Shown piece after piece: positions 25,027-33,169 of a stretch of DNA of 64,000 bases (its first letter is position 1; every line of letters begins with the position of its first letter). Both the position numbers and the translations under genes were made by a program. Source of the DNA: Nitratidesulfovibrio sp. (GTDB taxonomy: Bacteria; Desulfobacterota; Desulfovibrionia; Desulfovibrionales; Desulfovibrionaceae); the NCBI RefSeq assembly GCF_040373385.1, contig NZ_JBDXXH010000005.1:1-64000 (forward strand), written 5' to 3'. The notes below the pieces were generated by a model. It was not told the origin of the DNA. It worked only from the letters and a program-made list of their open reading frames with translations, and ran no database searches.

Positions 25027-25062
25027 CATGCGGGCCATGCGGGCCATGCGGGCCGTGCGGGC
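25027..25062. repeat. 9-base tandem repeat between tRNA-Thr and the ilv leader
   Basis: Four head-to-tail copies of CATGCGGGC (the last with CGTGCGGGC) are followed by a short GGGCCGCCCGGCCC palindrome. They lie in the 369-base gap 24928-25296. Further right (25101-25112) is a run of 12 C followed by ACACACAC, a slippage-prone tract. Confidence 0.75.
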
Positions 25063-25207
25063 CGCCCGGCCCGCAGTGACCGGGAAAGGGGCGGAAGATT
25101 CCCCCCCCCCCCACACACACGGTCGCGGCGCGGGGGTATCACAAGGCGACCGTACTGAGGCTGGCGCCGCCCTGTACTGGTCGTGCAGTCAATCCATGTC
25201 TGTCTGC

Positions 25208-25238
25208 TTGACCTTGCACGCGGACTGATGCATATACT
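25208..25238 (+). promoter_or_regulatory. Likely promoter of the ilv leader and operon
   Basis: TTGACC (25208-25213) and TATACT (25233-25238) are separated by 19 bases, a little longer than optimal. The -10 lies about 60 bases before the leader-peptide start. No other good pair was seen in the gap. Confidence 0.5.
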
Positions 25239-25296
25239 GCTGTACCCATAGTCTTCCAGGTTTCTTCGTGTCTCCAACGCAAGGACGATAGCCCCC

Positions 25297-25398
25297 ATGC
25301 ACAGCACCGCAGCCACCGCACTCCCGAACGCCACCGGCCTACTGGCCCCGGTATTCGTAGCGGTCGTCGTACGCGTAGTACGTCGCGTCGCGCCGTAG
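25297..25398 (+). CDS. Valine/leucine-rich leader peptide of the ilvBN operon (IvbL-like)
   Basis: A 33-codon frame starts ATGCACAGCACC (AAGGA 11 bases upstream) and ends in TAG at 25398. It encodes GLLAPVFVAVVVRVVRRVAP as its last 20 residues, so eight of the last 15 residues are Val. This is the design of the E. coli ivbL leader, which also contains a VVVVRVVVVV-like run. A strong hairpin with a T-run follows 32 bases later, and the acetolactate synthase genes come next. The arrangement points to transcription attenuation by ribosome stalling at Val codons (and perhaps Leu) when branched-chain amino acids are scarce. Antiterminator pairing was not worked out. Confidence 0.85.
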   Translation: MHSTAATALPNATGLLAPVFVAVVVRVVRRVAP

Positions 25399-25430
25399 CC
25401 GGGGCAGGTCTCAGCAGCAGAGAACAGTCC

Positions 25431-25469
25431 AACCCCCGTCGGCGCGAGCCGGCGGGGGTTGTCGTTTTT
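25431..25469 (+). terminator. Attenuator of the ilvBN operon
   Basis: AACCCCCGTCGGC pairs with GCCGGCGGGGGTT (one G-T pair) around GCGA, followed by GTCGTTTTT. It sits between the leader-peptide stop (25398) and the ilvB start (25532), where an intrinsic attenuator belongs. Confidence 0.85.
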
Positions 25470-25531
25470 CGCGATGCGGCGGAAATGGCGCACCCTCTCC
25501 CGGCCCCGCCCGGATACCAGAAGGAGCGCAC

Positions 25532-27391
25532 ATGCCAGCCCACACCCCGTCCCGTATCGCACCCGGCACCCCGCAAGACAGCGCATCCGGTGCTGCACCC
25601 ACCCCCCGAAAACGCCAGCCGACCGGCGCGGACCTGGTCATCCGCCTGCTGGAGCGGCAGGGCATCGACGTCATCGCGGGCATCCCCGGCGGGGCCAACC
25701 TGCCCCTGTACGATGCCCTTGGCCGTGCCGGTTCCATCCGCCACGTGCTGGCCCGGCACGAGCAGGGCGCGGGCTTCATGGCCCAGGGCATGGCCCGCGT
25801 CACCGGGCGGCCCGCCGTGTTCTTCGCCACGTCCGGCCCCGGCGCCACCAACACCCTGACGGCCATCGCCGACGCCAAGCTCGATTCCGTGCCCGTGGTG
25901 TGCATCACCGGGCAGGTGCCGCTGAGTCTGGTGGGCAGTGACGCCTTTCAGGAGGTGGACATCTACGGCATGTCCATTCCCGTGACCAAGCACAACTTTC
26001 TGGTGCGGTCGGTGGAGGAACTGGCCGAGGTGATTCCCGCCGCCTTCCGCATCGCCGCGTCCGGTCGCCCCGGCCCGGTGCTGGTGGACATTCCCAAGAA
26101 CGTGCAGATGGCCCCGGTGGACCCGTCGGTGTTCGACAACCCGCCGCAGCCGGGCCAGCCCGCGCCGCCCCCGGCGCCCGACCCGGCGGGCATCTCGCGC
26201 GCCGCCGCGCTGCTCAACGCGGCCAGACGCCCCATGCTCTATCTGGGCGGTGGTGTGGTGGCCTCCGGTGCGTCGGAGATGGCCGTACAGCTTGCCGAGC
26301 GGGCCGGGCTGCCCACGGTGATGACCCTGATGGCCCTGGGCGCCATGCCCGCCGGGCACCCCCTGTCGCTCGGCATGCTGGGCATGCACGCGGCGCGGCA
26401 CACCAACCTGCTGCTGGCCGAATGCGACGTGCTGCTGGTGGCCGGGGCCCGCTTTGACGACCGGGCCGTGGGCAAGGCGGAGCGCTTCTGTCCCCAGGCC
26501 ACCATCATCCACATCGACATCGACGAAAGCGAACTGGACAAGATCCTGCCGGTGCACTGCGGCATCACCGGCGACGTGGGGCTGGCCCTGGCCGAACTGC
26601 TGCCCCTGTTGCGCACCCGCGCGGAAACCGGGCGCGAGGCGTGGCTGACCCAGGTGGAGGAATGCCGCCGCCGCCACCCCTTCGTCATGCCCGGCGCGGA
26701 CGACCCGCGCACGCCGTACGGCCTGATCCGCTGCGCCGCCGATGCCGTGGACCACGACGCCATCGTGGCCACCGACGTGGGCCAGCACCAGATGCGCACC
26801 GCCCAGGCCTATCCCCTGCGCGGTCCGCGCCGCTGGCTGACGTCCGGCGGCCTCGGCACCATGGGGTTTGGTTTGCCCGCCGCCATCGGCGCGGCGCTGG
26901 CCCGGCCCGAGGCCACGGTGCTGTGCTTCACCGGCGACGGCAGCCTGCAGATGAACATTCAGGAATTGGCCACCGCCGCAGAGGAAGGGGTGAACGTCAA
27001 GATACTGCTGGCGGACAACAACGCCCTGGGCCTGGTGCGCCAGCAGCAGGAACTGTTCTACGAGGGGCGGCTGGTGGCCAGCACGTACCGGCGCAAGGTG
27101 GATTTTGCGCGCATCGCCGAAGGGTTCGGCGTGCCCGCCGTGGACCTGGACGCCAGCGAACACCCCCTGCGCGACCTGGCCGATGCCCTGCGCGCGCCCG
27201 GGCCGTGCCTGATCCGGGTCACCGTGCCCGCCGACGCCAACGTGTACCCCATGGTGCCCCCCGGCGCGGACAACCTGCAAATGATCGGCGGCGAGCCGGA
27301 ACCGGACGGCGCCACGCCTACCCTGTCGGAAGATGACGACGATTGCGACACCCATGCCGATGCCACCGGAGGCCACCATGTCCACGCCTGA
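25532..27391 (+). CDS. ilvB: Acetolactate synthase, large (catalytic) subunit
   Basis: The protein has 619 residues, with an extra low-complexity N-terminal segment of about 30 and an acidic C-terminal tail. Three ThDP-enzyme domains are present: the Pyr domain with GIPGGANLPLYDAL and the catalytic Glu in LARHEQGAGFMAQG (about 77), the central FAD/ROK-like domain (about 220-370), and the PP domain with the ThDP motif GDGSLQMNIQELATAAEEGVNVKILLADNN (Asp and Asn Mg2+ ligands, within about 470-500). It condenses two pyruvates, or pyruvate and 2-ketobutyrate, in valine/isoleucine synthesis. AAGGAG precedes the start. It overlaps ilvN by 14 bases. Control by the upstream attenuator is likely. Confidence 0.95.
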   Translation: MPAHTPSRIAPGTPQDSASGAAPTPRKRQPTGADLVIRLLERQGIDVIAGIPGGANLPLYDALGRAGSIRHVLARHEQGAGFMAQGMARVTGRPAVFFATSGPGATNTLTAIADAKLDSVPVVCITGQVPLSLVGSDAFQEVDIYGMSIPVTKHNFLVRSVEELAEVIPAAFRIAASGRPGPVLVDIPKNVQMAPVDPSVFDNPPQPGQPAPPPAPDPAGISRAAALLNAARRPMLYLGGGVVASGASEMAVQLAERAGLPTVMTLMALGAMPAGHPLSLGMLGMHAARHTNLLLAECDVLLVAGARFDDRAVGKAERFCPQATIIHIDIDESELDKILPVHCGITGDVGLALAELLPLLRTRAETGREAWLTQVEECRRRHPFVMPGADDPRTPYGLIRCAADAVDHDAIVATDVGQHQMRTAQAYPLRGPRRWLTSGGLGTMGFGLPAAIGAALARPEATVLCFTGDGSLQMNIQELATAAEEGVNVKILLADNNALGLVRQQQELFYEGRLVASTYRRKVDFARIAEGFGVPAVDLDASEHPLRDLADALRAPGPCLIRVTVPADANVYPMVPPGADNLQMIGGEPEPDGATPTLSEDDDDCDTHADATGGHHVHA

Positions 27392-27827
27392 TATCGCCAC
27401 GCGCGATCCGCAACATCTCTCGCCCAGTCCCGCCAGTCCCGCCAGTGCCGCCAGCCCCGCCAGTGCCGCCAGCCCCGCCAGTGCCGCCAGCCCCGCCAGG
27501 TTGATCAGCCCGGCGCCGGACGCCCGGCCGCTGGTGGCCCTGCGCCTGACCGTGAACAACCACCCCGGCGTCATGTCGCACGTGTGCGGGCTGTTCGCCC
27601 GGCGGGCCTTCAACGTGGAGGCCATCCTGTGCACGCCGGTGAACGGCGGCGAGGTAAGCCGCATCTGGCTGCTGGTGGCCGAGGATGAACGGCTGGAACA
27701 GATGGTGCGCCAGGTGCGCAAGCTGCACGACGTGCTGGACGTGCGCCGCCGTCCCGCCGGGGGCGAAGGGTTCGCCCGGCTGGCCGAGTGCATGGCCGCG
27801 TGGGAGCGCGAGACCGCCGGGCACTAG
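27378..27827 (+). CDS. ilvN: Acetolactate synthase, small regulatory subunit
   Basis: The protein has 149 residues. The start at 27378 has GGAGG five bases upstream and lies inside the end of ilvB. A Ser/Pro/Ala repeat tail (about 15-40) is encoded by an 18-base unit repeated three times (27438-27491). The ACT domain follows (about 55-135): LRLTVNNHPGVMSHVCGLFARRAFNVEAI, with the typical NHPGVxxHxxGLF segment that binds valine. It raises activity and gives feedback control. The repeat-encoded extension is unusual for IlvN/IlvH and its copy number may vary between strains. Confidence 0.92.
   Translation: MSTPDIATRDPQHLSPSPASPASAASPASAASPASAASPARLISPAPDARPLVALRLTVNNHPGVMSHVCGLFARRAFNVEAILCTPVNGGEVSRIWLLVAEDERLEQMVRQVRKLHDVLDVRRRPAGGEGFARLAECMAAWERETAGH
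27438..27491 (+). repeat. 18-base tandem repeat within ilvN
   Basis: Three perfect copies of CCCGCCAGTGCCGCCAGC are followed by a partial copy. They encode the SPASAA-type tail of the IlvN protein and keep the frame. Confidence 0.85.
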
Positions 27828-27856
27828 CCCCATTCCCGCATGCCGGGGAAAATGGC

Positions 27857-27890
27857 GCGTCCCGCCATGGCGGATGCCGTGGCGGGACGC
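27857..27890 (+). terminator. Hairpin after ilvN
   Basis: GCGTCCCGCCA and TGGCGGGACGC form an 11-base perfect stem 30 bases after the ilvN stop. No T-run follows (GGGGGATATTG), so termination may be rho-assisted. Confidence 0.55.
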
Positions 27891-27948
27891 GGGGGATATT
27901 GTGTAATCCTGACCTATTGCGGTGGGTGTGGGTGACTGGCCGGCCCCT

Positions 27949-28268
27949 GGGGCTGTTTATGAATCAGGATTTTCGTTCGTTGGCAAGGAAAACCAGCCTG
28001 CCATGAGGGAGTGCGGCAGCCGTTATGCGAGTCTTCGAGTATTACGGATGGCGACCGCAGCGCGCCCTTATCGTATTTGACCGAGCCTTAGCCGTTAGGC
28101 GAGCGCGTAGCGCGAGTCTTACGGATAAGGACAGCAGCGCTATGGCAGGTGAAGTTTGACAGCGTTGCGCACGATGCCCGTAAAGCTCGCAAGCTCGCTT
28201 ATCGGGCACGCTACGCGCCCTTCGGGCCGGTTAGCCAACGGGCGAAAAGACTATTCAGAAACAGCCCC
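27949..28268. repeat. Large palindrome (copy B) with three nested hairpin modules
   Basis: The element is 320 bases. Outer arms GGGGCTGTTT (27949-27958) and AAACAGCCCC (28259-28268) are perfect inverted repeats. The backbone (CGTTCGTTGGCAAGGAAAAC, CTGCCATGAGGGAGT, CCTTATCGTATTTGACCGA, TATGGCAGGTGAAGTTTGAC, GCCAACGGGCGAAAAG) is that of the compact copy at 3932-4076. Three inserts interrupt it: 28011-28065, about 28083-28140 and about 28161-28230. Each is itself a palindrome with a CCGTTA...TTACGG type core (the third diverged). The right end overlaps the stop codon of the minus-strand chemoreceptor gene. Confidence 0.85.
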
Positions 28269-30046
28269 TACCCTTCTTCGCGCATCTTGCGGATTAACCC
28301 CTGCAACACGTGTGACTGCTGGGCCATCTCGGCCACGGCGGCGGCGGACTGGCGCATCACCTCGGCGGATTCGGCGGAAACCCGGCTGATGTCCTCGATG
28401 GAGCGGTTGATCTCCTCGCTGGCGGCGGACTGTTCCTCGCTGGCCGTGGCAATGGACCGAACCTGGTCGGACACCGAGGCCGCCAGGTCCACGATGACCC
28501 CCAGCGACTCGCCCGATTCCGTGGCCAGCCGGGTTACCTGCTGCACGTGTTGCACCGTGTCCTCCACGTGGCCCACGTTGCGTCGGGTGCCGCCCTGAAT
28601 GCCCGCTATGGCCTGCCCCACTTCCTTGGTGGCCAGCATGGTCTTTTCGGCCAGCTTGCGCACCTCGTCGGCGACCACGGCAAAACCGCGCCCGGCGTCT
28701 CCGGCGCGGGCCGCCTCGATGGCCGCGTTCAGCGCCAGCAGGTTGGTCTGGTCGGCGATGTCGTTGATCACGGTCATCACCCGGCCAATGTCTTCGGCCT
28801 GACGACCCAGTTCGGCCATGTCGGCCTTGAGCTGGTCGGCGGTCTGCTGCACCTGCCCGATGCCCGCCACCACCTGGCGCACCACGTCCTGGCCGCTCAA
28901 GGCCTTGTCGCGGGCGCTTTCGGCGGAGCTGGCGGCCTCACCGGCACTACGGGCCACCTCAAGCACCGTGGCGTTCATTTCCTCCATGGCCGTGGCGGTT
29001 TCGGACACGCGTTGCATCTGGTGTTCCGCGCCACGGCTGGCCTGCTCGATCTGCGCGGCCAGTTCCTCCGAGGCGGAACCCAGCACGCCGGTGACGCCGG
29101 TCAGGGTGTCGGCGGCCTGCAACAGCCCCTCGCGCTTGGCCGATTCCGCCCGGCCTCTGGCGGAATCGGCCTCTGCCGTGGCCTGCCGCGCCCGTTCCGA
29201 TTCGGCGCGGGCCTCGGCCGAGCGGGCATCGGCCTCGCCGATCTTGTCCTTCAGCGTGGACACCATGCGGCACAGACATTCAGCCAGTACGCCCACCTCG
29301 TCGCGGGCATCCACGGTCAGGCATTCTTCCAGCGCCCCGCGTGATACGGCCTCGGAATAGGCAACGGTGCGCTTCAGCGGCACGGTGACCGAAAGGGTGA
29401 TGGCCGTGGCGAACCCCGCCAGCACCAGCAGTGCCAGAATGGTGGCCCCGGCCAGCCGGTACATGGTGTCGTTGTAGCTGGCATCGGCCTCGGCATTGTC
29501 CGCCTTGGCCGCCTTTTCGATGATTTCGGTAAGCTGGTTGATGACCTCGCGCATGGCCTCGAACTTCACGCCCACGTCGCTCAGCGAACTGGCGGCGGCC
29601 TTCTGGCGTGCCGCCTGGTCGCCGGAAAGGGCGGCGTCAACCACCGCGCGCGAAAGGGGCATCCAGGTGGCGCGGGCCGCGTCGTACTGCGGTATGAGCG
29701 GCCTGGCAGCGTCGTCGAGGGGCAGGTTCTTGTACTTGTTCCAGCGCTCGTCCGACTGCCGCAGGTTGTCTTCGTATTCTTTCTTCAGCCGTTCAATAAG
29801 CTTTTTGTCCGCAGGGTCGGCAAACAGCAGCGAGCGCTCAGCCACCAGCAACTGTTGCAGGTCCCTGTCGGCCTGTATCAGAAAATTCAGGCCGGGCAGA
29901 CGAATGTTGGAAACGTCTTTCAGGTTCCGTTCGATGACCCGCGCACCCATCCAGCCTGCCGTGCCTGCGGCGCCTATGAAGACGAAAGCCAGCAGCGAGA
30001 GGACGACAAGCCGGGTGGTGATGCCGAACTGGCGGAGAAATTTCAT
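28268..30046 (-). CDS. Methyl-accepting chemotaxis protein with 4-helix-bundle sensor
   Basis: The protein has 592 residues. TM1 spans about 12-34. A helical periplasmic sensor of the 4HB_MCP type follows (about 35-205; [30 protein letters not shown]). TM2 is about 206-228 ([19 protein letters not shown]), then HAMP (to about 280). A coiled coil precedes the signalling domain with the highly conserved tip [20 protein letters not shown] (about 440-470). Gln/Glu methylation-type pairs occur in the flanking helices. There is no C-terminal CheR-tethering pentapeptide. The ligand is unknown. The upstream region shares a TAGTGTTA motif with the other chemoreceptor gene of the window. Confidence 0.93.
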   Translation of the reverse strand: MKFLRQFGITTRLVVLSLLAFVFIGAAGTAGWMGARVIERNLKDVSNIRLPGLNFLIQADRDLQQLLVAERSLLFADPADKKLIERLKKEYEDNLRQSDERWNKYKNLPLDDAARPLIPQYDAARATWMPLSRAVVDAALSGDQAARQKAAASSLSDVGVKFEAMREVINQLTEIIEKAAKADNAEADASYNDTMYRLAGATILALLVLAGFATAITLSVTVPLKRTVAYSEAVSRGALEECLTVDARDEVGVLAECLCRMVSTLKDKIGEADARSAEARAESERARQATAEADSARGRAESAKREGLLQAADTLTGVTGVLGSASEELAAQIEQASRGAEHQMQRVSETATAMEEMNATVLEVARSAGEAASSAESARDKALSGQDVVRQVVAGIGQVQQTADQLKADMAELGRQAEDIGRVMTVINDIADQTNLLALNAAIEAARAGDAGRGFAVVADEVRKLAEKTMLATKEVGQAIAGIQGGTRRNVGHVEDTVQHVQQVTRLATESGESLGVIVDLAASVSDQVRSIATASEEQSAASEEINRSIEDISRVSAESAEVMRQSAAAVAEMAQQSHVLQGLIRKMREEG

Positions 30047-30092
30047 GGCGGTCCTCGCATGTTACGGATTCGTGTCTGCTTTTCGGATAGCT

Positions 30093-30104
30093 TAACACTA
30101 TGCG
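30093..30104 (-). promoter_or_regulatory. Promoter-region motif shared by the two chemoreceptor genes
   Basis: The minus strand reads CGCATAGTGTTA about 50 bases before the start of this chemoreceptor gene. The second chemoreceptor gene has CGTATAGTGTTA (57613-57624) about 85 bases before its start. CATAGT/TATAGT could be the -10 element, followed by a common GTTA. Confidence 0.4.
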
Positions 30105-30178
30105 AAGGTCCACATGCAAGTATAAATAATGAGTCGGTTCCGAGGTCTACAGGAGGTTACAGGGTCGCCGCAACGAAA

Positions 30179-30209
30179 GCGTCCCGCCGCGGCTGTTGCG
30201 GCGGGACGC
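30179..30209 (-). terminator. Terminator of the autotransporter gene
   Basis: GCGTCCCGCCGC and GCGGCGGGACGC form a perfect 12-base stem with a seven-base loop, 28 bases beyond the minus-strand stop at 30238, followed on that strand by TTTCGTTG. Confidence 0.7.
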
Positions 30210-30237
30210 GGTAATGGCGTGATGTCTTCAAAGCGCG

Positions 30238-33048
30238 TCAGAACTCGTACTTCACTTGCAGCGCGCCGCTCCAACCCTGGCGCATGCCGACGTAGCCCTG
30301 TGCGCCGAGGTCCACGGAAAAGCCGCTGTCCTCCACAGGCTTCCACACCAGCCCCACTTCGCCCACGCCCGTGTCTCCGGCCAGCGACGGAGCGGCCACG
30401 CTTTGCCCGTTCACCGTGCTGCGTGCCGAACCGGCGAACTCGTGGTCCCACGCCGCGCCCACGTATGGGCGGATGTTGGAGGTAAGGTCGTGGCTCAGGC
30501 GCGCGCCCGCGCGCAGCCGTTGCGAGTCCACCGCGTCGAAATCCAGATCGTCGCCAAAAACGGTCACGGAACTGCCCTCGGTATGGGTCCAGAAGTACTT
30601 GCCGTACATGTCGAGGTCGGTGGACTCGTCCAGTTCCCACACGTAGCCAAGGCCGCCGTGCGTGCCCACATAGCCGGAGGTGGTCTGATACGAGGCCCGG
30701 CCCAGGGCGGGGTTCAGGTCGTCGCTGCGGTAGGTGGTGTGCAGGCTCCCGGCGCGGGCCGAGACTTCCCCGTACAGGCCCTTGAGCATGCCTTGCGTGG
30801 CCTCCAGTCGTGCCAGCAGGCCGCCGCCCTGATAATTGCTGTCGCCCCAGGCGTGAATGGAATCGTCGCCGCCGGGGCCGTCGTTGTAGCTGTCGTACGA
30901 ACCCACGCCCGCCTCAAAGAACGGCCCGGCCACCAGGTCCGCGCCATCCAGCCCGAAGCGTTTGGCAAGGCCCAGCATGATCGACACGCCCCGCGCGTCC
31001 ACATGCGAACCCGTGGCATAGGTGGACATGCCGCCTGAGGTGGAGCCAAACCCGCCCCAGCCGCCCTGCGCTGCTGCGCCCGCACCGGCGGCGCGGGCCG
31101 CCTGCTGGGCGCTGGCCATGCCCTGTCCGCCAGCCAGGTCGCCGCCCTGCGTCAGGGCGGCCACCCCGGCGGCCTGTCCTTCGGACGGGGACTTGCGGAT
31201 GCCCTCACTGGTGTTGGAAGCCTCGCCCACCCGGGCGACCAAGGCATCGGCGGAGGTCTCCAGCGTGAACGTGTACAGGGTGGAGATGCCCTGCATGCCC
31301 GAGATGGTGTTGGCCAGGCCCGCGTCAGCCGTCAGGCCGGTGTTGGACTTGATGAGGGTTACGCTGTCGCCCGTGGCCAGCGTGGGGGCGCCGCCGCCCA
31401 TGATGCCCACGCCCACGGTGGTGGCGCCTGTGGAAGGACCGGTGGCGGGCGTGCTGATGTCCACGGCGTCGGCCACCGTGAGCACGGTGCTTCCCGCTGC
31501 GATGGTGGACGGCAGGTAGAAATACAGGTTCTGGAAGTTGTGCAGCCCCTTTACCGAAACGCCCGTGGTCCACATTTCCAGGGTGTTGCCGGTGCGCACG
31601 TCGCCGGTGCCCGTGTTGGCATTGCCGCCGTACAGGGCGCTGGTTGGCCCGAAGGTGGGAGCGCCCTCGATGCGCACGGTGTTGCCCGTGGCGTCGCTGT
31701 TGTTGGAGGAGCCGCCATAGACGTTGTCGTGCAACTCGCCGCCGGTAATGGCCACCGTGTTGAGCAAGGCGTCGCCGCTGCCGCTGGCGCGGCCACCGTA
31801 GACATAGCCGAGCACCGTGCCGCCGGAAATGGTCACTACGTTGTTCGCGGCGGTGCCGCTGCCGTCGGCGCGGCCACCGTAGACATAGCCGGTCACCGTG
31901 CCGCCGGAAATGTTCACGTCGTTATCCTGGGCGGTCCCAGAGCTGCCGATGCCGCCGTAGACGTTGCGGCCCAGCGTGCCGCCGGAAATGTTCACGGTGT
32001 TGCCCGTGGCGACGCCGGAGCTGCCACTGATCACGTCGCCGTCCACCGAGCCCCCGGAAATGGTCACGGTGTTGCCCGTGGCGACGCCGCCGGATTCGGC
32101 TAAGCCGCCATAAAGGTAGCCGCCCACGGCAGCAAGGCCGGAGATGGTCACGGTGTTGTCCGTGGCATCGTCGGAGTAGGAGTAGCCGCCGTAGACGTAT
32201 CCGTTTACCGAGCCGCCGGAAATGGTCACGGCGTTGCGCCTGGATGCGCCGGAGGTGGATTCGCCGCCGGTGATGTCCTCGGCCACCGTGCCATAGATCA
32301 TTGTCACGGTGTTGTCCGTGGCCGCACCCGCGCCGGATTCGATCATGCCGCCGTAGATGTTGCCGCTCACCATGCCGCCGTTCATGTTCACCGAGTTGTA
32401 GGCTGCGGTGATGGAGGAGTCGGCGGCGTTGCTGACGAGGCCGCCGAAGACGTCATAGTTCACCACGGCGCCAGACGGGCTCCAGGCGCTGCCCAGGCCA
32501 TTTATGGTCACGTTGTTGCGCAAGACGCTGCCGGAGGCAGAGGCACCGCCGTACACGCTCTCCACCGTGCCGCCATTTATGTTCACGGTGTTATCTGTGG
32601 CCGCACTCGTGCCGGCAAGGACATGCCCGCCGAAGATGTACTCGCCGACCTGCGCGCCGTACAGGGTTACGATGTTTTGTTTGGCCTCGTCGCTCCAACT
32701 GCTGCCGCCGTAAACAGTGCCGGTCACCGTGCCGGTGGTCAGGATCACGGTGTTGGCCTGGACAAAGTTGCCAGAGCTTTGGCCCCCATAGACGTTGCCG
32801 GTGTACCCGCCATCAATGCCGACGTAGCTGACCATTTCGTATTGGCCGACGTAGGCGTTCATGACGGGGTTGTACGGGTCTGCCTGCTCGGTGCCGCCGG
32901 TGTTGGCGGCCCGCAGCGGCCCGCTCAGGGCCAGCAGGGCCAGCAGGGCCACGCCCACCACGATGACCAGTTGCGGTATGGAAAGGTAGCGTGCGCGGGG
33001 GGGCCTTGTGGCGGCATGCGCGGACCGTGGGGGAAAGGGCGAGAACAT
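30238..33048 (-). CDS. Autotransporter with repetitive passenger and outer-membrane beta-barrel
   Basis: The protein has 936 residues. The start at 33048 has AGGAGG five bases upstream; a longer in-frame start has none. The N terminus has an extended charged region and a hydrophobic core (VIVVGVALLALLALSGPLRA, 28-47), a long signal peptide as in many autotransporters. The passenger (about 85-520) consists of repeats of roughly 22-32 residues with the pattern GNTVTISGG...VYGG, which should form a beta-helix. The C-terminal part (about 655-936) is the beta-barrel and ends in LQVKYEF, with the terminal Phe needed for BAM recognition. It probably displays an adhesin or S-layer-like surface protein. 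The gene follows a LuxR-type regulator gene on the same strand, beyond a terminator. Confidence 0.92.
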   Translation of the reverse strand: MFSPFPPRSAHAATRPPRARYLSIPQLVIVVGVALLALLALSGPLRAANTGGTEQADPYNPVMNAYVGQYEMVSYVGIDGGYTGNVYGGQSSGNFVQANTVILTTGTVTGTVYGGSSWSDEAKQNIVTLYGAQVGEYIFGGHVLAGTSAATDNTVNINGGTVESVYGGASASGSVLRNNVTINGLGSAWSPSGAVVNYDVFGGLVSNAADSSITAAYNSVNMNGGMVSGNIYGGMIESGAGAATDNTVTMIYGTVAEDITGGESTSGASRRNAVTISGGSVNGYVYGGYSYSDDATDNTVTISGLAAVGGYLYGGLAESGGVATGNTVTISGGSVDGDVISGSSGVATGNTVNISGGTLGRNVYGGIGSSGTAQDNDVNISGGTVTGYVYGGRADGSGTAANNVVTISGGTVLGYVYGGRASGSGDALLNTVAITGGELHDNVYGGSSNNSDATGNTVRIEGAPTFGPTSALYGGNANTGTGDVRTGNTLEMWTTGVSVKGLHNFQNLYFYLPSTIAAGSTVLTVADAVDISTPATGPSTGATTVGVGIMGGGAPTLATGDSVTLIKSNTGLTADAGLANTISGMQGISTLYTFTLETSADALVARVGEASNTSEGIRKSPSEGQAAGVAALTQGGDLAGGQGMASAQQAARAAGAGAAAQGGWGGFGSTSGGMSTYATGSHVDARGVSIMLGLAKRFGLDGADLVAGPFFEAGVGSYDSYNDGPGGDDSIHAWGDSNYQGGGLLARLEATQGMLKGLYGEVSARAGSLHTTYRSDDLNPALGRASYQTTSGYVGTHGGLGYVWELDESTDLDMYGKYFWTHTEGSSVTVFGDDLDFDAVDSQRLRAGARLSHDLTSNIRPYVGAAWDHEFAGSARSTVNGQSVAAPSLAGDTGVGEVGLVWKPVEDSGFSVDLGAQGYVGMRQGWSGALQVKYEF
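31720..32850 (-). repeat. Repeats encoding the YGG motifs of the passenger
   Basis: Many degenerate copies of a 65-95 base unit encode ISGG-x-V-x-G-x-VYGG steps. Nearly identical stretches (for example the two GTTGCCCGTGGCGACGCCG copies near 31995 and 32080) could recombine and change passenger length. Confidence 0.75.
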
Positions 33049-33100
33049 GGAAGCCTCCTGAGGTGTCGCGGGCGCTTTTTTCAACAGGTCGAAGCACGCA

Positions 33101-33144
33101 AAAATGCCCGATGCAGCCAAGGTGGCTAGCATCGGGCATTTTTT
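33101..33144 (-). terminator. Terminator between the LuxR regulator and autotransporter genes
   Basis: AAAATGCCCGATGC (33101-33114) pairs with GCATCGGGCATTTT (33129-33142), with T-runs on both strands. A smaller hairpin TCACCCG-TTT-CGGGTGA (33151-33167) sits directly at the regulator's stop codon. The autotransporter therefore most likely has its own promoter between 33048 and 33101. Confidence 0.8.
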
Positions 33145-33169
33145 GCGGCATCACCCGTTTCGGGTGATT

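Noticed and set aside
27428..27500. Repeat array that could be mistaken for CRISPR
   Set aside because: It is an 18-base tandem repeat without spacers, in frame inside ilvN. No CRISPR array or cas gene was seen anywhere in the window.
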